Counted from the first letter of the stretch, positions 24,474-33,727 are shown. The stretch: 64,000 nt of DNA from Burkholderiales bacterium (GCA_016177875.1 JACOUL010000015.1:1-64000); one strand, 5' to 3'. The notes: generated from the sequence alone by a model not told the origin. Numbers and translations: made by a program.

Positions 24474-24551
24474 ATGCAGCAGGCAGTACAAAAAATTCTC
24501 GAGATCACACGCAAAGCGTGGGGTGTTGAGACCATCCAAAATTCTTCTTGA
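24474..24551 (+). CDS. 25-residue micro-ORF
   Basis: An ATG with a strong ribosome site (AGGAG at 24463-24467, spacing 6) opens a 25-codon frame starting MQQAVQKILEITRKAW and ending TIQNSS. It directly follows a terminator-like hairpin, an arrangement typical of attenuated leaders. The peptide would form a short amphipathic helix. It could be a real small protein or a leader peptide; there is no homology evidence. Confidence 0.4.
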   Translation: MQQAVQKILEITRKAWGVETIQNSS

Positions 24552-24677
24552 GACGGCGATCAACTCGCGTGGCGCGCCACTGTTGTATTTTTTATTGACT
24601 TTACTCTTTGCACTAGAAGAGTGCTATCTTCATAGAGGTTCGCCCGGGACAAATCACGCAAGGATACAGGTGAAGGA

Positions 24678-25241
24678 ATGACCGCTCATATTCTGGCCCT
24701 CGACATTGCAGGCAATCCATTTGATTGGATCGCGGCCCAGGACGCCGTTCTCTATTACGCGACCGGCAAGGTGGCGTGGGAACTCGGCAGCAAAGAGATC
24801 GTGTTCCGCGGCGGCTATTCGCGCGCCGGTATTCAATCAAAAATCCGCATCAAGCCCATCATCGCCATCGCCGGCAGTGAAATCATGGCGCGCATGCTGC
24901 ATGCCGAGCTGCCTCTGGGAAATCAAAATCATTTGCTGTTCAAACGCGATCGCTACACTTGTGCGTATTGCGGCGGCCGCTTCGTGCACAAGGATTTGTC
25001 GCGCGACCACATCCTGCCGCAATCGCGCGGCGGCAAAGATACGTGGATGAATTGCGTAACCGCCTGCCGCAAATGCAATCAGGACAAGGGCGATCTTCTG
25101 GTGGAGCACTTCAGATCCCTCTTGTATGTGCCGTATGTGCCGTGCCGCGCCGAGCATTATTTGCTGAGCGGGCGCAATGTACTGGCGGATCAGCATGAAT
25201 ATTTAGCGGCGCAATTGCCCAAACACAGCCGACTGCTTTAA
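24678..25241 (+). CDS. HNH endonuclease family protein
   Basis: The 187-residue protein has a C-terminal HNH nuclease domain with zinc-binding pairs C95-x2-C98 and C130-x2-C133, catalytic D110-H111 and N125, and N134. The N-terminal 90 residues form a beta-rich domain that is not recognised (ALDIAGNPFDWIAAQDAV). This layout is common in stand-alone HNH proteins of proteobacteria, mostly of unknown role, distinct from restriction or intein enzymes. The start ATG follows GAAGGA. The next gene starts 13 bases later, so the two may be co-transcribed. Confidence 0.85.
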   Translation: MTAHILALDIAGNPFDWIAAQDAVLYYATGKVAWELGSKEIVFRGGYSRAGIQSKIRIKPIIAIAGSEIMARMLHAELPLGNQNHLLFKRDRYTCAYCGGRFVHKDLSRDHILPQSRGGKDTWMNCVTACRKCNQDKGDLLVEHFRSLLYVPYVPCRAEHYLLSGRNVLADQHEYLAAQLPKHSRLL

Positions 25242-25254
25242 ACGAGGAGACGCA

Positions 25255-25974
25255 ATGAATCTTTTTTTTCGCCGCTCAGTATCCGTATTGTTGGCAGCCA
25301 TGCCGCTCGTGGTCGCACACTCGGCGTATGCCGGCGTGATGGATAAACTTAAGGCAGCCCAGGAAAAACACGACAAGCAAGCCAGCCAGCCGGTGAAAGT
25401 TCCGATCGCCAGCGGCAGCTTGGTCGAGCATGGCGACGACATCAAAAGGTTGATGGCGGCATTCAAGAAAAAGGCCGTCGGCGCCAATCCCTTTATGGTG
25501 TATGGTGTGCGGCTGAACTGGAACAATCAGGTATCGGTCGTCTATCGACCCCTCACCGATCGCGACAAATTGGAAATGATGGTCTTCGCGAATGGCGAGA
25601 TCCAAGGCAAACCGTCTCCGTTCAGACTTACCGGCAAGGACGTCAAGGTAGAAGACAATATATTCGATCTCGGCAAGGTGAATCTCGGCGCCATTCCCGA
25701 TCTGGTTAAAGTCGCGCGCGACAAAACCGGGGCGGCAACCAAAGCCAAAAGGACTTACGGGGCATCCGTCAGTATCGTACAAGTCCGGCCCGCCACCGGC
25801 CAGGGGCAGCAAGTCCGCATCGTCGTCAATGTCGCGGCGGATGATAAAACCTCGAACGAGCTGGTCGGCAGCGTGTTGACCGCATTGAGCGACAATCGGC
25901 CGGCCAAGGGCGCGTCCGTCGGGCAGCTGATCGCGGACGAGAGCGGCAAGGTAGTTGATTTCCGGATGAAGTAA
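25255..25974 (+). CDS. Secreted protein of unknown function
   Basis: The 239-residue protein has a signal peptide (FFRRSVSVLLAAMPLVVAHSAYA, cleavage near residue 26). The mature part is basic and alternates helices and strands, with one repeated alpha/beta theme (VYGVRLNWNNQVSVVYR; GASVSIVQVRP). No known motif or cysteine pair is visible. A ribosome site GAGGAG precedes the ATG. It follows the HNH gene closely and converges on the GWWWN lipoprotein gene. Confidence 0.7.
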   Translation: MNLFFRRSVSVLLAAMPLVVAHSAYAGVMDKLKAAQEKHDKQASQPVKVPIASGSLVEHGDDIKRLMAAFKKKAVGANPFMVYGVRLNWNNQVSVVYRPLTDRDKLEMMVFANGEIQGKPSPFRLTGKDVKVEDNIFDLGKVNLGAIPDLVKVARDKTGAATKAKRTYGASVSIVQVRPATGQGQQVRIVVNVAADDKTSNELVGSVLTALSDNRPAKGASVGQLIADESGKVVDFRMK

Positions 25975-26033
25975 GCCGGCCTCTGTTTTTTTTGGGCGGA
26001 GGATTGAATACACCCCCGCCTTCCATCATCGTT

Positions 26034-28313
26034 TCAAGGATTCAGCAGCACTGCTGATGCGCCAAACGGCACCTCGGTTCCATTGGTGATCGCCAGGTAC
26101 ATCACCTGCAGCGTCAAGCTGTCGGTAGGCGTCAAGAAATGATAATCGTCGATGTAACCTGCCGCGGTGTTGTCGAGCAGGTCGCCGGTGGGCCACAGGA
26201 AGTTAACCCTGCGTGCGGCCGACTGGCTTTCCCAATCTTCAAAATCAACGCGGTCGGTTTGGCCGCTTAAGGTGCCGTCGGCATAAATTAATTTCTTCGG
26301 TCCGAGGAAAGGCATCTGGCTACCCGATAATTTTCCGGTTGTCACCGAAGGATCGCCGTAATAGAGCTTATAGCGCACGCCGCCGATATGTAAGGGGAAA
26401 GCCGCTTGCGCGCTCTTGAAGAGTTTCGGGCATCCATTTGAAGCATATTGAACATTCCAGGCGCTGCCATCCCATACTGCATAGCCGTGGTTCATGTTAT
26501 AGGATGAGCAGCCGCTTACTTGGTCGGTGGTGAACACCATGAAAGTGCCGGCTGCGCCGTTCCAACGCCAATCGGTTAACGTGGGGAAGCCGACTTTGTT
26601 TTGACGTGCATTGACGATTTTGTTGTTAGCCCCCGTACTATCGCCTTGCACGCCGATCGCCAAGGTGGGCACGCATCCGCCGCCGTTGGAATAGTCGGCC
26701 GTCGTCGAGCAGAGGATGGCGCTGCCCGAATTGAAATCCTGCCCTACATAGCCGTCTTGACTATCGATTGTGTAAATTCGGGTTTTTCCGTCAGCGCCTT
26801 CCGCTTCGAAGAATAGACGTACTTTCGCACCCATACCGGAAGAAAGCGGCACGCCTTGACCGGTAGCGACAGTTTTTACAGCTGTTGATGCCGTCGAAGG
26901 ACTGGACAGGCCGGTTGTTACGTTACTGCTGGTGAAGCTCAGGTAGCTCGAAGGCGAAGATGCATTGATGGTACTCGTGGATAGCGCGGTCGAAAGTGCT
27001 TGCCGCGGCGCTCCCATGGGGCCGTAATACAGCTGGACGCGATTCGCTGTTTGAGAAGCGGAATCCGAACCGAACTTGGTTGCGCTGATGCGCACGTTGC
27101 CGTCGCTCACGATGCGTGTCAATCCGGCGGTCGTACTGCCAGACCCTTGCAATTGCCAGTACTCTTCCGCAGTCGTGCCGCTTGCGGCAGTACTTTGGGT
27201 GTACTGCGAGCAGTCCGCGTTTTTGCAGGCGACGACGACAACGCTATATGTCGTGCCTGCCTTCAAGCCGGTTAAGGTGGCATTGGTGTCGGACGATGTT
27301 GCGGTAACTGTTGCATAGCCCGAACCGGACGTCTGCGTTGCGGTGATCTTGTAGCTGTTGACGGTAATTCCTGTCGGCGCCGTCCAGCTTACTTTCAATT
27401 TCGATGAAGAAGAAATGGTGGTGCTCTTCACCGTCTGCGTATCGACGTTGGTGACGCTGACATTGCCCGGCACATCCGAACCGGAATTGGTGCCGAAGGT
27501 ATAGCGGGTGAGCGGAATCACTCTGCCGCTGGATAAGGTCATCGTCGCAGCGCTTGCGCCGGTAAACGTCACCGTCACATTGCCCACCGATGCGTTCACT
27601 ATCGATGCCGGCTTGAAACTGCCGCCTAGGGTTTGCCCATTGCCGTACTGTTGCAGCGTTCCTGAATAGGAGGTGCTGCTGGTCATCGCCGTGGGGCCGG
27701 ACGCGTACCAGATTGGATAGCCGTCGTTGTCATACATATAGCCGGCCAGGAACATCGTGCCGTTTTGAATTTCGATGGAATAGCCGCTGCCGCCTTCCGC
27801 CGCATTCCACCACCATCCTGTTTGCGGCGATCCGGCGCTAGGCGTCATGCTCGCACCGTCGGTGACGATGTTGTAACGTTCGATCGCTGTCGTCGTTTCA
27901 TCCGGCCACGTGACGACACCGCGATTGGCATCTGAAAATGTGATGCTGATGTTGCCGTTACTGGCATTGCCTGTCGGCGCGCGATAAGTCCCGGTCAGGG
28001 TTTGTCCGCCGGTATAGGTTAACAGCGGTGCGGTAAATGTCGAGCCGTTCATGGCGGCGGGGCCGGCGGCATACCATGCCGCTCGCCCTGAAGTGTCGTA
28101 CATGTAGGCCGCCATGAAGATATTGCCGTTCTGGACTTCAATGGTGTAGCCGCGCCCGCCTTCGCTTGGATTCCACCACCAGCCGGCTTGGGGCGTGATG
28201 GCCGTCGTCTTTGTGGCTGCAACTGTTTTGGGAGTGTCTGAAGAAGAGGGGCTTTTGCCGCCGCAGCCGGTTAAGCCGATGACGAATGCGAAGAAAAGCA
28301 GATATTTTTTCAT
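26034..28313 (-). CDS. Lipoprotein with two GWWWN repeats and an FN3 domain
   Basis: The protein of about 759 residues has a lipoprotein signal (lipobox LTGCGG) and Ser/Thr-rich linkers. Two repeats of about 95 residues follow, at about 45-145 and 165-275. Each begins GWWWN-x2-EGG-x-GY-x-IE and ends with GGQTL-x-G. A fibronectin type III domain lies at about 300-385. The large C-terminal domain (about 385-759) is Gly/Ser/Thr/Asn-rich and not recognised. The ATG at 28313 is chosen because AAGGGTGA precedes it at good spacing; a GTG three codons earlier is possible. A second gene at 62195-63892 carries the same repeats. A surface or periplasmic binding role is inferred. Confidence 0.75.
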   Translation of the reverse strand: MKKYLLFFAFVIGLTGCGGKSPSSSDTPKTVAATKTTAITPQAGWWWNPSEGGRGYTIEVQNGNIFMAAYMYDTSGRAAWYAAGPAAMNGSTFTAPLLTYTGGQTLTGTYRAPTGNASNGNISITFSDANRGVVTWPDETTTAIERYNIVTDGASMTPSAGSPQTGWWWNAAEGGSGYSIEIQNGTMFLAGYMYDNDGYPIWYASGPTAMTSSTSYSGTLQQYGNGQTLGGSFKPASIVNASVGNVTVTFTGASAATMTLSSGRVIPLTRYTFGTNSGSDVPGNVSVTNVDTQTVKSTTISSSSKLKVSWTAPTGITVNSYKITATQTSGSGYATVTATSSDTNATLTGLKAGTTYSVVVVACKNADCSQYTQSTAASGTTAEEYWQLQGSGSTTAGLTRIVSDGNVRISATKFGSDSASQTANRVQLYYGPMGAPRQALSTALSTSTINASSPSSYLSFTSSNVTTGLSSPSTASTAVKTVATGQGVPLSSGMGAKVRLFFEAEGADGKTRIYTIDSQDGYVGQDFNSGSAILCSTTADYSNGGGCVPTLAIGVQGDSTGANNKIVNARQNKVGFPTLTDWRWNGAAGTFMVFTTDQVSGCSSYNMNHGYAVWDGSAWNVQYASNGCPKLFKSAQAAFPLHIGGVRYKLYYGDPSVTTGKLSGSQMPFLGPKKLIYADGTLSGQTDRVDFEDWESQSAARRVNFLWPTGDLLDNTAAGYIDDYHFLTPTDSLTLQVMYLAITNGTEVPFGASAVLLNP

Positions 28314-28543
28314 GGACGTCACCCTTTTATTATTTTGAAGCCGACTTGGTTTATTTAGTATTTGCGGTATGGCAACAGTATAAGCGGAGCGTGCGCGTAT
28401 GGCGACGAGGCGAAAGAGATCGTCTCGAATTGACCACGATGGTGGCTCTTAGCAATTCGTTACTCTTTGGAATTTTGACTGCATAATAGCGCCTGTACGC
28501 TCGGCCCAGTCCTTACTGGCTATCCACTGGAATCCCCGTAAAC
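28314..28543. promoter_or_regulatory. Divergent intergenic region
   Basis: About 230 bases separate the leftward lipoprotein gene and the rightward sugar-nucleotide gene. It must carry both promoters. It has AT-rich blocks near 28325-28365 and 28450-28480 (ttactctttggaattttgactgcataat), but no dyad was found that clearly marks an operator. Confidence 0.4.
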
Positions 28544-29497
28544 ATGACAGCAATACTCATAACCGGTGGTGCCGGCTTTCTGGGCTCGCATCTTTGCGAG
28601 AAACTGATCGCCTCAGGCCACGACGTACTCTGCGTCGATAACTTTCACACCGGCTCCAAAGCGAATGTTCGGCATCTGATCGGCCATCCCAACTTCGAAC
28701 TGATTCGCCATGATGTGTGGCTGCCGCTGTATGTCGAGGCGGAGCAGATCTACAACATGGCTTGTCCTGCCAGCCCGATACACTATCAGCGCAACCCGGT
28801 ATCTACGGTAAAGACCTCGGTGCTCGGCGCCATCAATATGCTCGGATTGGCCAAGCGCTGCGGCTCACGCATTTTGCAGGCGTCCACCAGCGAAGTGTAC
28901 GGCGATCCTGAAGTGCATCCCCAGCCAGAACACTATCTCGGCCACGTCAACCAGATCGGACCGAGAGCATGTTACGACGAAGGCAAACGCTGTGCCGAGA
29001 CACTATTCTTTGACTATCACCGTCAGCATCGCGTCGACATCCGGGTAGCGCGGATCTTCAACACCTATGGTCCGCGCATGCAACCCAATGATGGCCGGGT
29101 GATATCGAATTTCATCGTTCAGGCTCTTCAAGGAAAGCCGATCACCTTGTACGGCGACGGTAGTCAGACGAGATCGTTTTGTTACGTGGACGATTTGGTC
29201 AAAGGCTTGATGAAATTGATGGCGCAGGAACGTGCGGTTGACGGCGTCTCTCCAACCGAACCGGTCAATCTCGGCAATCCCGCAGAGATGACCATTCGCC
29301 AGCTCGCCGAACTGGTCATAGAATTGACGGGTTCATCTTCGAGTATCGAATACCGCCCCCTTCCTCACGACGATCCGCGACAGCGGCAACCGGATATCCG
29401 CCGCGCCAAGACCCTGCTGGATTGGGAACCTTCTGTCGATCTGCAGAGCGGATTGCAACAGACCATCAGCTACTTTAGAAAGTTGTTGCAGTCATGA
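28544..29497 (+). CDS. UDP-glucuronate decarboxylase (UDP-xylose synthase) type epimerase
   Basis: The 317-residue cytosolic SDR enzyme has GGAGFLG near residues 8-14, catalytic Y144-x3-K148 in the signature [11 protein letters not shown], and STSEVYGDP ahead of it. These match UDP-xylose synthases, which turn UDP-glucuronate into UDP-xylose with NAD. The ugd gene at 49138 would supply UDP-glucuronate. The next gene overlaps by 4 bases (ATGA), so they are co-translated. Related dTDP-glucose 4,6-dehydratases share the fold, but the [10 protein letters not shown] signature favours decarboxylase. Confidence 0.88.
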   Translation: MTAILITGGAGFLGSHLCEKLIASGHDVLCVDNFHTGSKANVRHLIGHPNFELIRHDVWLPLYVEAEQIYNMACPASPIHYQRNPVSTVKTSVLGAINMLGLAKRCGSRILQASTSEVYGDPEVHPQPEHYLGHVNQIGPRACYDEGKRCAETLFFDYHRQHRVDIRVARIFNTYGPRMQPNDGRVISNFIVQALQGKPITLYGDGSQTRSFCYVDDLVKGLMKLMAQERAVDGVSPTEPVNLGNPAEMTIRQLAELVIELTGSSSSIEYRPLPHDDPRQRQPDIRRAKTLLDWEPSVDLQSGLQQTISYFRKLLQS

Positions 29498-30705
29498 GCA
29501 TGAATCTTGTGCCGGCGAATTGCCCCGCATGCAGCCACCACGTTGCGAGTATTTTTTTCGATGGCGGCAAACAAACGCTGGCGACGCTTGCGTGGCCGGC
29601 ATCCGCCCAAGCAGCGCGGGAGCTACCGCGCCATCCACTCGATTTTGTTCAGTGCCCGAAATGCACTCACGTATGGAATCGCTCATTCAAATACGATGCT
29701 ATTCCGTATCAAAGCAATCCGAATCGGATGTTCAATAAGGGCAGCATTTGGAAAGGGCATTTGGCCGCGTCCAGTGCGCAATTGCTTGAACGTTTGCCCG
29801 ACGCTCCGACGGTGGTTGAAATCGGTTGCGGCGAAGGCCATTTCATTCGCGGACTTGCCGACACACGAGGCGCCGGCCGATTTGTCGGCTTCGACCCCAA
29901 CGCCCATCCGGAGACGGGGCAGGGCGTTGAATTCTATGCGCGATTGTTTGAGCCGCTCGTCGATATGGCGGCATATGCTCCAGACGCCATTGTGATTCGC
30001 CATGTGCTGGAGCATTTGACGACGCCGGCGGAATTAATCGAACAGCTGGCATGGGCAGCATCGCAAGTGGATAAGCCGGTGTGGCTGTTCGCCGAAGTCC
30101 CTTGCATCGATCGCGTGTTTGCCACGAATCGTCTGGCAGATTTTTTCTACGAACACGTTTCTCATTTCACGACCGAATCGTTCAGCACTCTCATGTCGCG
30201 CGCCGGTGAAGTGGCCATGATTGCGCATGGTTATGACGGCGAAGTTGTCTACGGCCTCGTCAAGCTTGGCGTACCGGCGGAGATGCGCAATCGAGCAAAA
30301 CAGGCGCAGGAATTTTTTGCCGGCGCAAAAGGCAGCCGTGCCACCATTGCGGCTCAGCTATCGAATTTGTCCAGCGCCGAAAAGCGCGTGGCGATCTGGG
30401 GCGGCACCGGCAAGGCGGCTGCGTTCATCCACTACTTCGATGTCGATGCCAAGCGCTTTCCCTTGGTGGTGGACTCCGATCCGGACAAGGCCGGGACCTT
30501 TGTGCCGGGGACCGGCCAGCAAATTCAATTCCGCGATGTTCTCAAAACTTCCGTGCCGGACGTGGTAATCATTCCGACCCAGTGGCGGGCCAAGGACATC
30601 GTTGCAGAGATGGAAAGGGAAGGCATTCGACCCGCTGTTGTGTTAATTGAACATGATGGAACGCTTGTCGACTATTTCCGCGATTCGCATCCCTACCGCG
30701 GATAA
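29494..30705 (+). CDS. Class I SAM-dependent methyltransferase of the C-methyltransferase type
   Basis: The 403-residue protein begins with a zinc-binding region with two CPxC pairs ([15 protein letters not shown]). The SAM-binding core follows with [10 protein letters not shown] near residues 108-117 and a second glycine motif, [11 protein letters not shown]. The C-terminal third (about 290-400) has a Rossmann-like fold starting [13 protein letters not shown]. This three-part layout matches sugar C-methyltransferases (Methyltransf_13/11/14), which act on nucleotide sugars or related surface-glycan precursors. It overlaps the upstream sugar-nucleotide gene by ATGA. Confidence 0.82.
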   Translation: MSMNLVPANCPACSHHVASIFFDGGKQTLATLAWPASAQAARELPRHPLDFVQCPKCTHVWNRSFKYDAIPYQSNPNRMFNKGSIWKGHLAASSAQLLERLPDAPTVVEIGCGEGHFIRGLADTRGAGRFVGFDPNAHPETGQGVEFYARLFEPLVDMAAYAPDAIVIRHVLEHLTTPAELIEQLAWAASQVDKPVWLFAEVPCIDRVFATNRLADFFYEHVSHFTTESFSTLMSRAGEVAMIAHGYDGEVVYGLVKLGVPAEMRNRAKQAQEFFAGAKGSRATIAAQLSNLSSAEKRVAIWGGTGKAAAFIHYFDVDAKRFPLVVDSDPDKAGTFVPGTGQQIQFRDVLKTSVPDVVIIPTQWRAKDIVAEMEREGIRPAVVLIEHDGTLVDYFRDSHPYRG

Positions 30706-30715
30706 AGCTTAGCGT

Positions 30716-33115
30716 ATGAATCGTTCAAGCGTTGGAAGAAATGAGCCTTGTCCCTGCAGCAGCGGACGCAAATTCAAGCATTGTTGCGGCAACGTCGCCG
30801 CAAGCCGGCAATCCACTTCCCGCGAACTAACGATACCTGATGCCATACAGGAAGTGGTTCGCGCCTTGGAGTCCGGTCGCCTGATCGATGCCGAATCGTT
30901 TTGCAATCAGATATTGGCGGTCGCTCCGGATAACCCGGACCTCCTGTATCTGGCCGGCGTCACGGCTCGTGCGCTTGGCAAGAAAGCCGATGCCGTCCAT
31001 TTGCTGTCACGCGCGGCAGCCGTCATGCCGAACAATCCTAGTTTTCATTGCACGCTCGGCGTCTCTCTGAATGAAGACGGACAGACGGAAGCATCCATTG
31101 CCGCCTTAGAGCGAGCCATCGTTTTGGAGCCGCGTTACGCCGATGCGTACAACAACCTTGGCTTCATCCACATGCTGCACGAACAGGACGCGTTGGCGGA
31201 GCCAAATCTGCGCAAGGCGATTTTGCTTGAACCGAATTTTGCCCTGGCCTATGCAAACCTAGGTGTTGTTCTTGCTCGCACCGGACGGAAGGACGAAGCC
31301 GAATCCTGCTTGCGCAAGTCCTTGGCATTGGATCCACATAACGCAGATGCCTATAACAATCTGGGCAGTATTCTTCTTGACCGCGGCCAATTGGCGGAAG
31401 CAGCTAATAATTTTCAGCAAGCCATCCGCGCTAATCCGAGGTTGACTCTTGCTTATCTCAATCTCGGCACGGCATTGCAGGCGCTAGGCAATCCCGCCGA
31501 GGCGATTCAATGTGCACAAAGCGCCATCCAAATCGAGCCGACTTCCGCCGATGCCTATGCCACGCTCGCTGCGGCGCAGAAAGCGGCAGGGCAGGTGGAG
31601 CAGTCGATTCAATCTGCGGAGCACGCCTTACGCCTGAATCCTAAACAGCTCGACGCCTATCGCATCCTCGGTGCGGCGCTTGAGCACGTGGATCGCAATG
31701 ACGAAGCCGTCGAGTGCTACCGGAAAGCGCAAGCCGTCGCATCGCATGATGTCGAATTCCGATTTCGCGAAATGGCCGCCGGTTTGCCGCGTCTTGCCGA
31801 TTCAGATGAAGAGATCCGGCAATTACGCGCGAAACTGTTGGATTCGATGGAGCAATTGAGTGCAATCGACGGCAAGGTCGATCACCCTGAAGGCGCGACC
31901 TTCACGCTGTTTCCGCTCGCGTATCACGGTGAAAACGATAGGCCGCTGCACGAACAGGCGGCGCGCTTAGTGCGCTCGAAAATTCCGTCGCTGCAGCAAA
32001 CCATGATCAAGGGATCGCTTTCGGCAGACGGCCGCATTCGCGTCGGATTCATCTCCAGTCTGTTTCGCAATCACACCATCAGTAAACTGAACATCGGCTA
32101 CATCCGTCATCTGGACCGCTCCCGTTTTCATGTGACGGTTATCCATGGACCAGGACGTAAAGCCGATCATGTGAGCGCAGAGATCGATGCGCTTGCCGAT
32201 GCAGTCGAATATCTGCCGCAATCGCTCGACGTAGCGCGCCAACGGATTGCGGATCTGTCTCTTGATGTCCTGCACTACGCGGATATCGGCATGACGCCGA
32301 TGACGAATTTTTTGGCGCATGCGCGGCTTGCGCCGGTGCAAACTGTTTCATGGGGGCATCCGGTGACGACTGGGCTCGACTCGATCGATTACTTCCTCTC
32401 GTTCGATCCGGCTGAACCGGAAGGCGCGGAGTCGCATTACTCCGAGCAGCTGGTCAGGCTGAAGCGTGCGCCGGCTTATTACGAACCGGTTGTAAGACCC
32501 TCGACCATGCCGTCACGCGCGGCGCTTGGATTGCCGGCTGAAGGGAGGCTGTACGGTTGCCTGCAATCGCTGTTCAAGTTTCATCATGAATTCGATGCGG
32601 TGCTTGCGGATATCACTGCGCGCGATCCGCAAGCTTGGATCGTGGCGATTGCAAGCGAGGATTCCAGGCTGCAGACGCAACTGCGTAAGCGCTGGAGTGG
32701 GAGTTATCCGAATCTGGTCGAGCGGGTGGCGTTCGTGCCGCCGGTAAGCGGCGATGATTTCATCGGCTTGATCGGCAATATGGATGTATTACTCGATACG
32801 CCGCACTTTGGTAGCGGCAATACTTTTTACGAGAGTATGTCTTGTGGAGTGCCGACTGTGACTTGGCCGGGGTACTTCATGCGTGGACGCTTGGTTGCTG
32901 CTTTCTATCATTGGCTTGGGATTGAAGATGCGCCGATTGCAGCGTCATTGGATGACTATGGGCAGGTTGCGGTGGCGCTGGCAACGGACACGGATAGGCT
33001 GGATCGCTTGCGATGGCAGTTGCGGGAGAAGGCGGGAATGATCTTTAGCGATATTTTGGCAGTGCGTGAGCTGGAGGAATTCTTTGTCGCTGCGACGGAG
33101 GCGGTGCGTAGATAA
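30716..33115 (+). CDS. SEC-C/TPR/O-GlcNAc-transferase-like protein
   Basis: The 799-residue protein starts with a SEC-C zinc motif (PCPCSSGRKFKHCC, residues 12-25), known from the end of SecA. About nine TPRs follow (about 45-340; signatures such as NAY-x-NLG), then a two-part glycosyltransferase family 41 (SPINDLY-type) domain from about 400 to 790. The C-terminal part holds the UDP-binding-like region with LLDTPHFGSGNTFYESMSCGVPTVTWPG. Bacterial relatives glycosylate proteins such as flagellin or adhesins in the cytosol. It starts 10 bases after the methyltransferase gene, in the same operon as a UDP-xylose synthase-like gene. The SEC-C cap is unusual and may tether it to a partner or the export machinery. 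Confidence 0.85.
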   Translation: MNRSSVGRNEPCPCSSGRKFKHCCGNVAASRQSTSRELTIPDAIQEVVRALESGRLIDAESFCNQILAVAPDNPDLLYLAGVTARALGKKADAVHLLSRAAAVMPNNPSFHCTLGVSLNEDGQTEASIAALERAIVLEPRYADAYNNLGFIHMLHEQDALAEPNLRKAILLEPNFALAYANLGVVLARTGRKDEAESCLRKSLALDPHNADAYNNLGSILLDRGQLAEAANNFQQAIRANPRLTLAYLNLGTALQALGNPAEAIQCAQSAIQIEPTSADAYATLAAAQKAAGQVEQSIQSAEHALRLNPKQLDAYRILGAALEHVDRNDEAVECYRKAQAVASHDVEFRFREMAAGLPRLADSDEEIRQLRAKLLDSMEQLSAIDGKVDHPEGATFTLFPLAYHGENDRPLHEQAARLVRSKIPSLQQTMIKGSLSADGRIRVGFISSLFRNHTISKLNIGYIRHLDRSRFHVTVIHGPGRKADHVSAEIDALADAVEYLPQSLDVARQRIADLSLDVLHYADIGMTPMTNFLAHARLAPVQTVSWGHPVTTGLDSIDYFLSFDPAEPEGAESHYSEQLVRLKRAPAYYEPVVRPSTMPSRAALGLPAEGRLYGCLQSLFKFHHEFDAVLADITARDPQAWIVAIASEDSRLQTQLRKRWSGSYPNLVERVAFVPPVSGDDFIGLIGNMDVLLDTPHFGSGNTFYESMSCGVPTVTWPGYFMRGRLVAAFYHWLGIEDAPIAASLDDYGQVAVALATDTDRLDRLRWQLREKAGMIFSDILAVRELEEFFVAATEAVRR

Positions 33116-33196
33116 TCTCAAAAGTAGATTCTCTTTGTTTGGCCGGCATGCGAGCGCAAAGCAGGAAATTGATCGGGAAACATTGCAATGATTAGA

Positions 33197-33275
33197 AGCG
33201 GGAATTTCCCTGTCTTCGCGCTTGCAAGCGCGAATCCGCTCGCGGGCTCGCCGCATGCGGCTCGAATTCCCCGCT
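33197..33275. repeat. Nested palindrome cluster beside ssrA
   Basis: A perfect 20-base palindrome, TTCGCGCTTGCAAGCGCGAA (33215-33234), is followed by a second one, GCCGCATGCGGC (33250-33261). Both are enclosed by an outer inverted repeat AGCGGGAATT / AATTCCCCGCT (33197-33206 and 33265-33275, one bulge). It can fold into a branched cruciform or RNA structure. It could be a repetitive extragenic element or a terminator of the upstream glycosyltransferase operon, although no U-tract follows. Confidence 0.55.
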
Positions 33276-33310
33276 CGCCCCGCGGGTTCAATACTCATCA
33301 ACTGCACCAC

Positions 33311-33349
33311 CCAATAAAAATACCACCGCAAGGGTGGCATTTTTATTGG
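33311..33349 (-). terminator. Terminator of ssrA (works both ways)
   Basis: A long near-perfect inverted repeat has arms CCAATAAAAAT-ACCACC and GGTGG-C-ATTTTTATTGG around a loop of about 5 bases. On the minus strand the stem is followed by TATTTTTATTGG, so it should end the tmRNA transcript. A-rich and T-rich flanks make it serviceable in both directions, so it also serves the glycosyltransferase operon on the plus strand. Confidence 0.8.
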
Positions 33350-33350
33350 G

Positions 33351-33727
33351 TGGTGGAGGCGGCGGGAATCGAACCCGCGTCCAGAAGCCCTCTACAGACA
33401 GTTCTACATACTTAGTGCTGCCGATTGATTTAACCCGGACGACGCGGACGCACACGCTTCGTCAAGGCGAGCCACCTATTGTTTAACTTTCGGCCAAGCA
33501 GCCCGGTCGAAAGCGATTCCCTGTGTATGACTCCGCTGCCGTTGCCGGCCCGCCCCAGGGAAGAGACGGTGCGGAGCTAGAAAGTTCTTAGGTTCCTAGT
33601 GGTTTACGCTGCGAGAGCGTAAGATTCATCGTTTGCATTTAAGCATTTCCGGTTGGATTAACGAGGTAGCCAGTCCTCGGTATGCCCTGCGCTGCTTTGT
33701 AACCCCTGTCGAAACCAGGTCGCCCCC
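33351..33727 (-). ncRNA. ssrA: tmRNA (transfer-messenger RNA)
   Basis: On the minus strand the RNA starts GGGGGCGACCTGGTTTCGAC and ends with a tRNA-like arm (GGGTTCGATTCCC) and GCCTCCACCA. The 5' GGGGGCG pairs with 3' CGCCTCC as the acceptor stem. The 377-base length is typical. tmRNA frees stalled ribosomes and tags the broken proteins for degradation. The reading frame at 33604-33636 encodes ANDESYALAA and a TAA stop. A -10-like TACAAT lies upstream (plus-strand 33741-33746). Confidence 0.96.
33604..33636 (-). CDS. tmRNA proteolysis tag ANDESYALAA
   Basis: The resume codon is GCA and the frame reads Ala-Asn-Asp-Glu-Ser-Tyr-Ala-Leu-Ala-Ala then stop. The ALAA end is the usual signal for ClpXP/ClpAP. 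The tag type is common in betaproteobacteria. Confidence 0.9.
   Translation of the reverse strand, partial: ANDESYALAA

Noticed and set aside
24595..24630. TTGACT and TATCTT boxes before the HNH gene
   Set aside because: The spacing of 24 bases is too long for a sigma-70 promoter, so it is not listed.
25975..26033. T-run of eight between the convergent genes, considered as a terminator
   Set aside because: The inverted repeat lies on the wrong side of the T-run for either strand, so no intrinsic terminator can be supported.
33351..33390. tRNA-like sequence (GGGTTCGATTCCC arm and CCA end)
   Set aside because: It is the 3' half of the tmRNA, not a separate tRNA gene; no anticodon arm is present.
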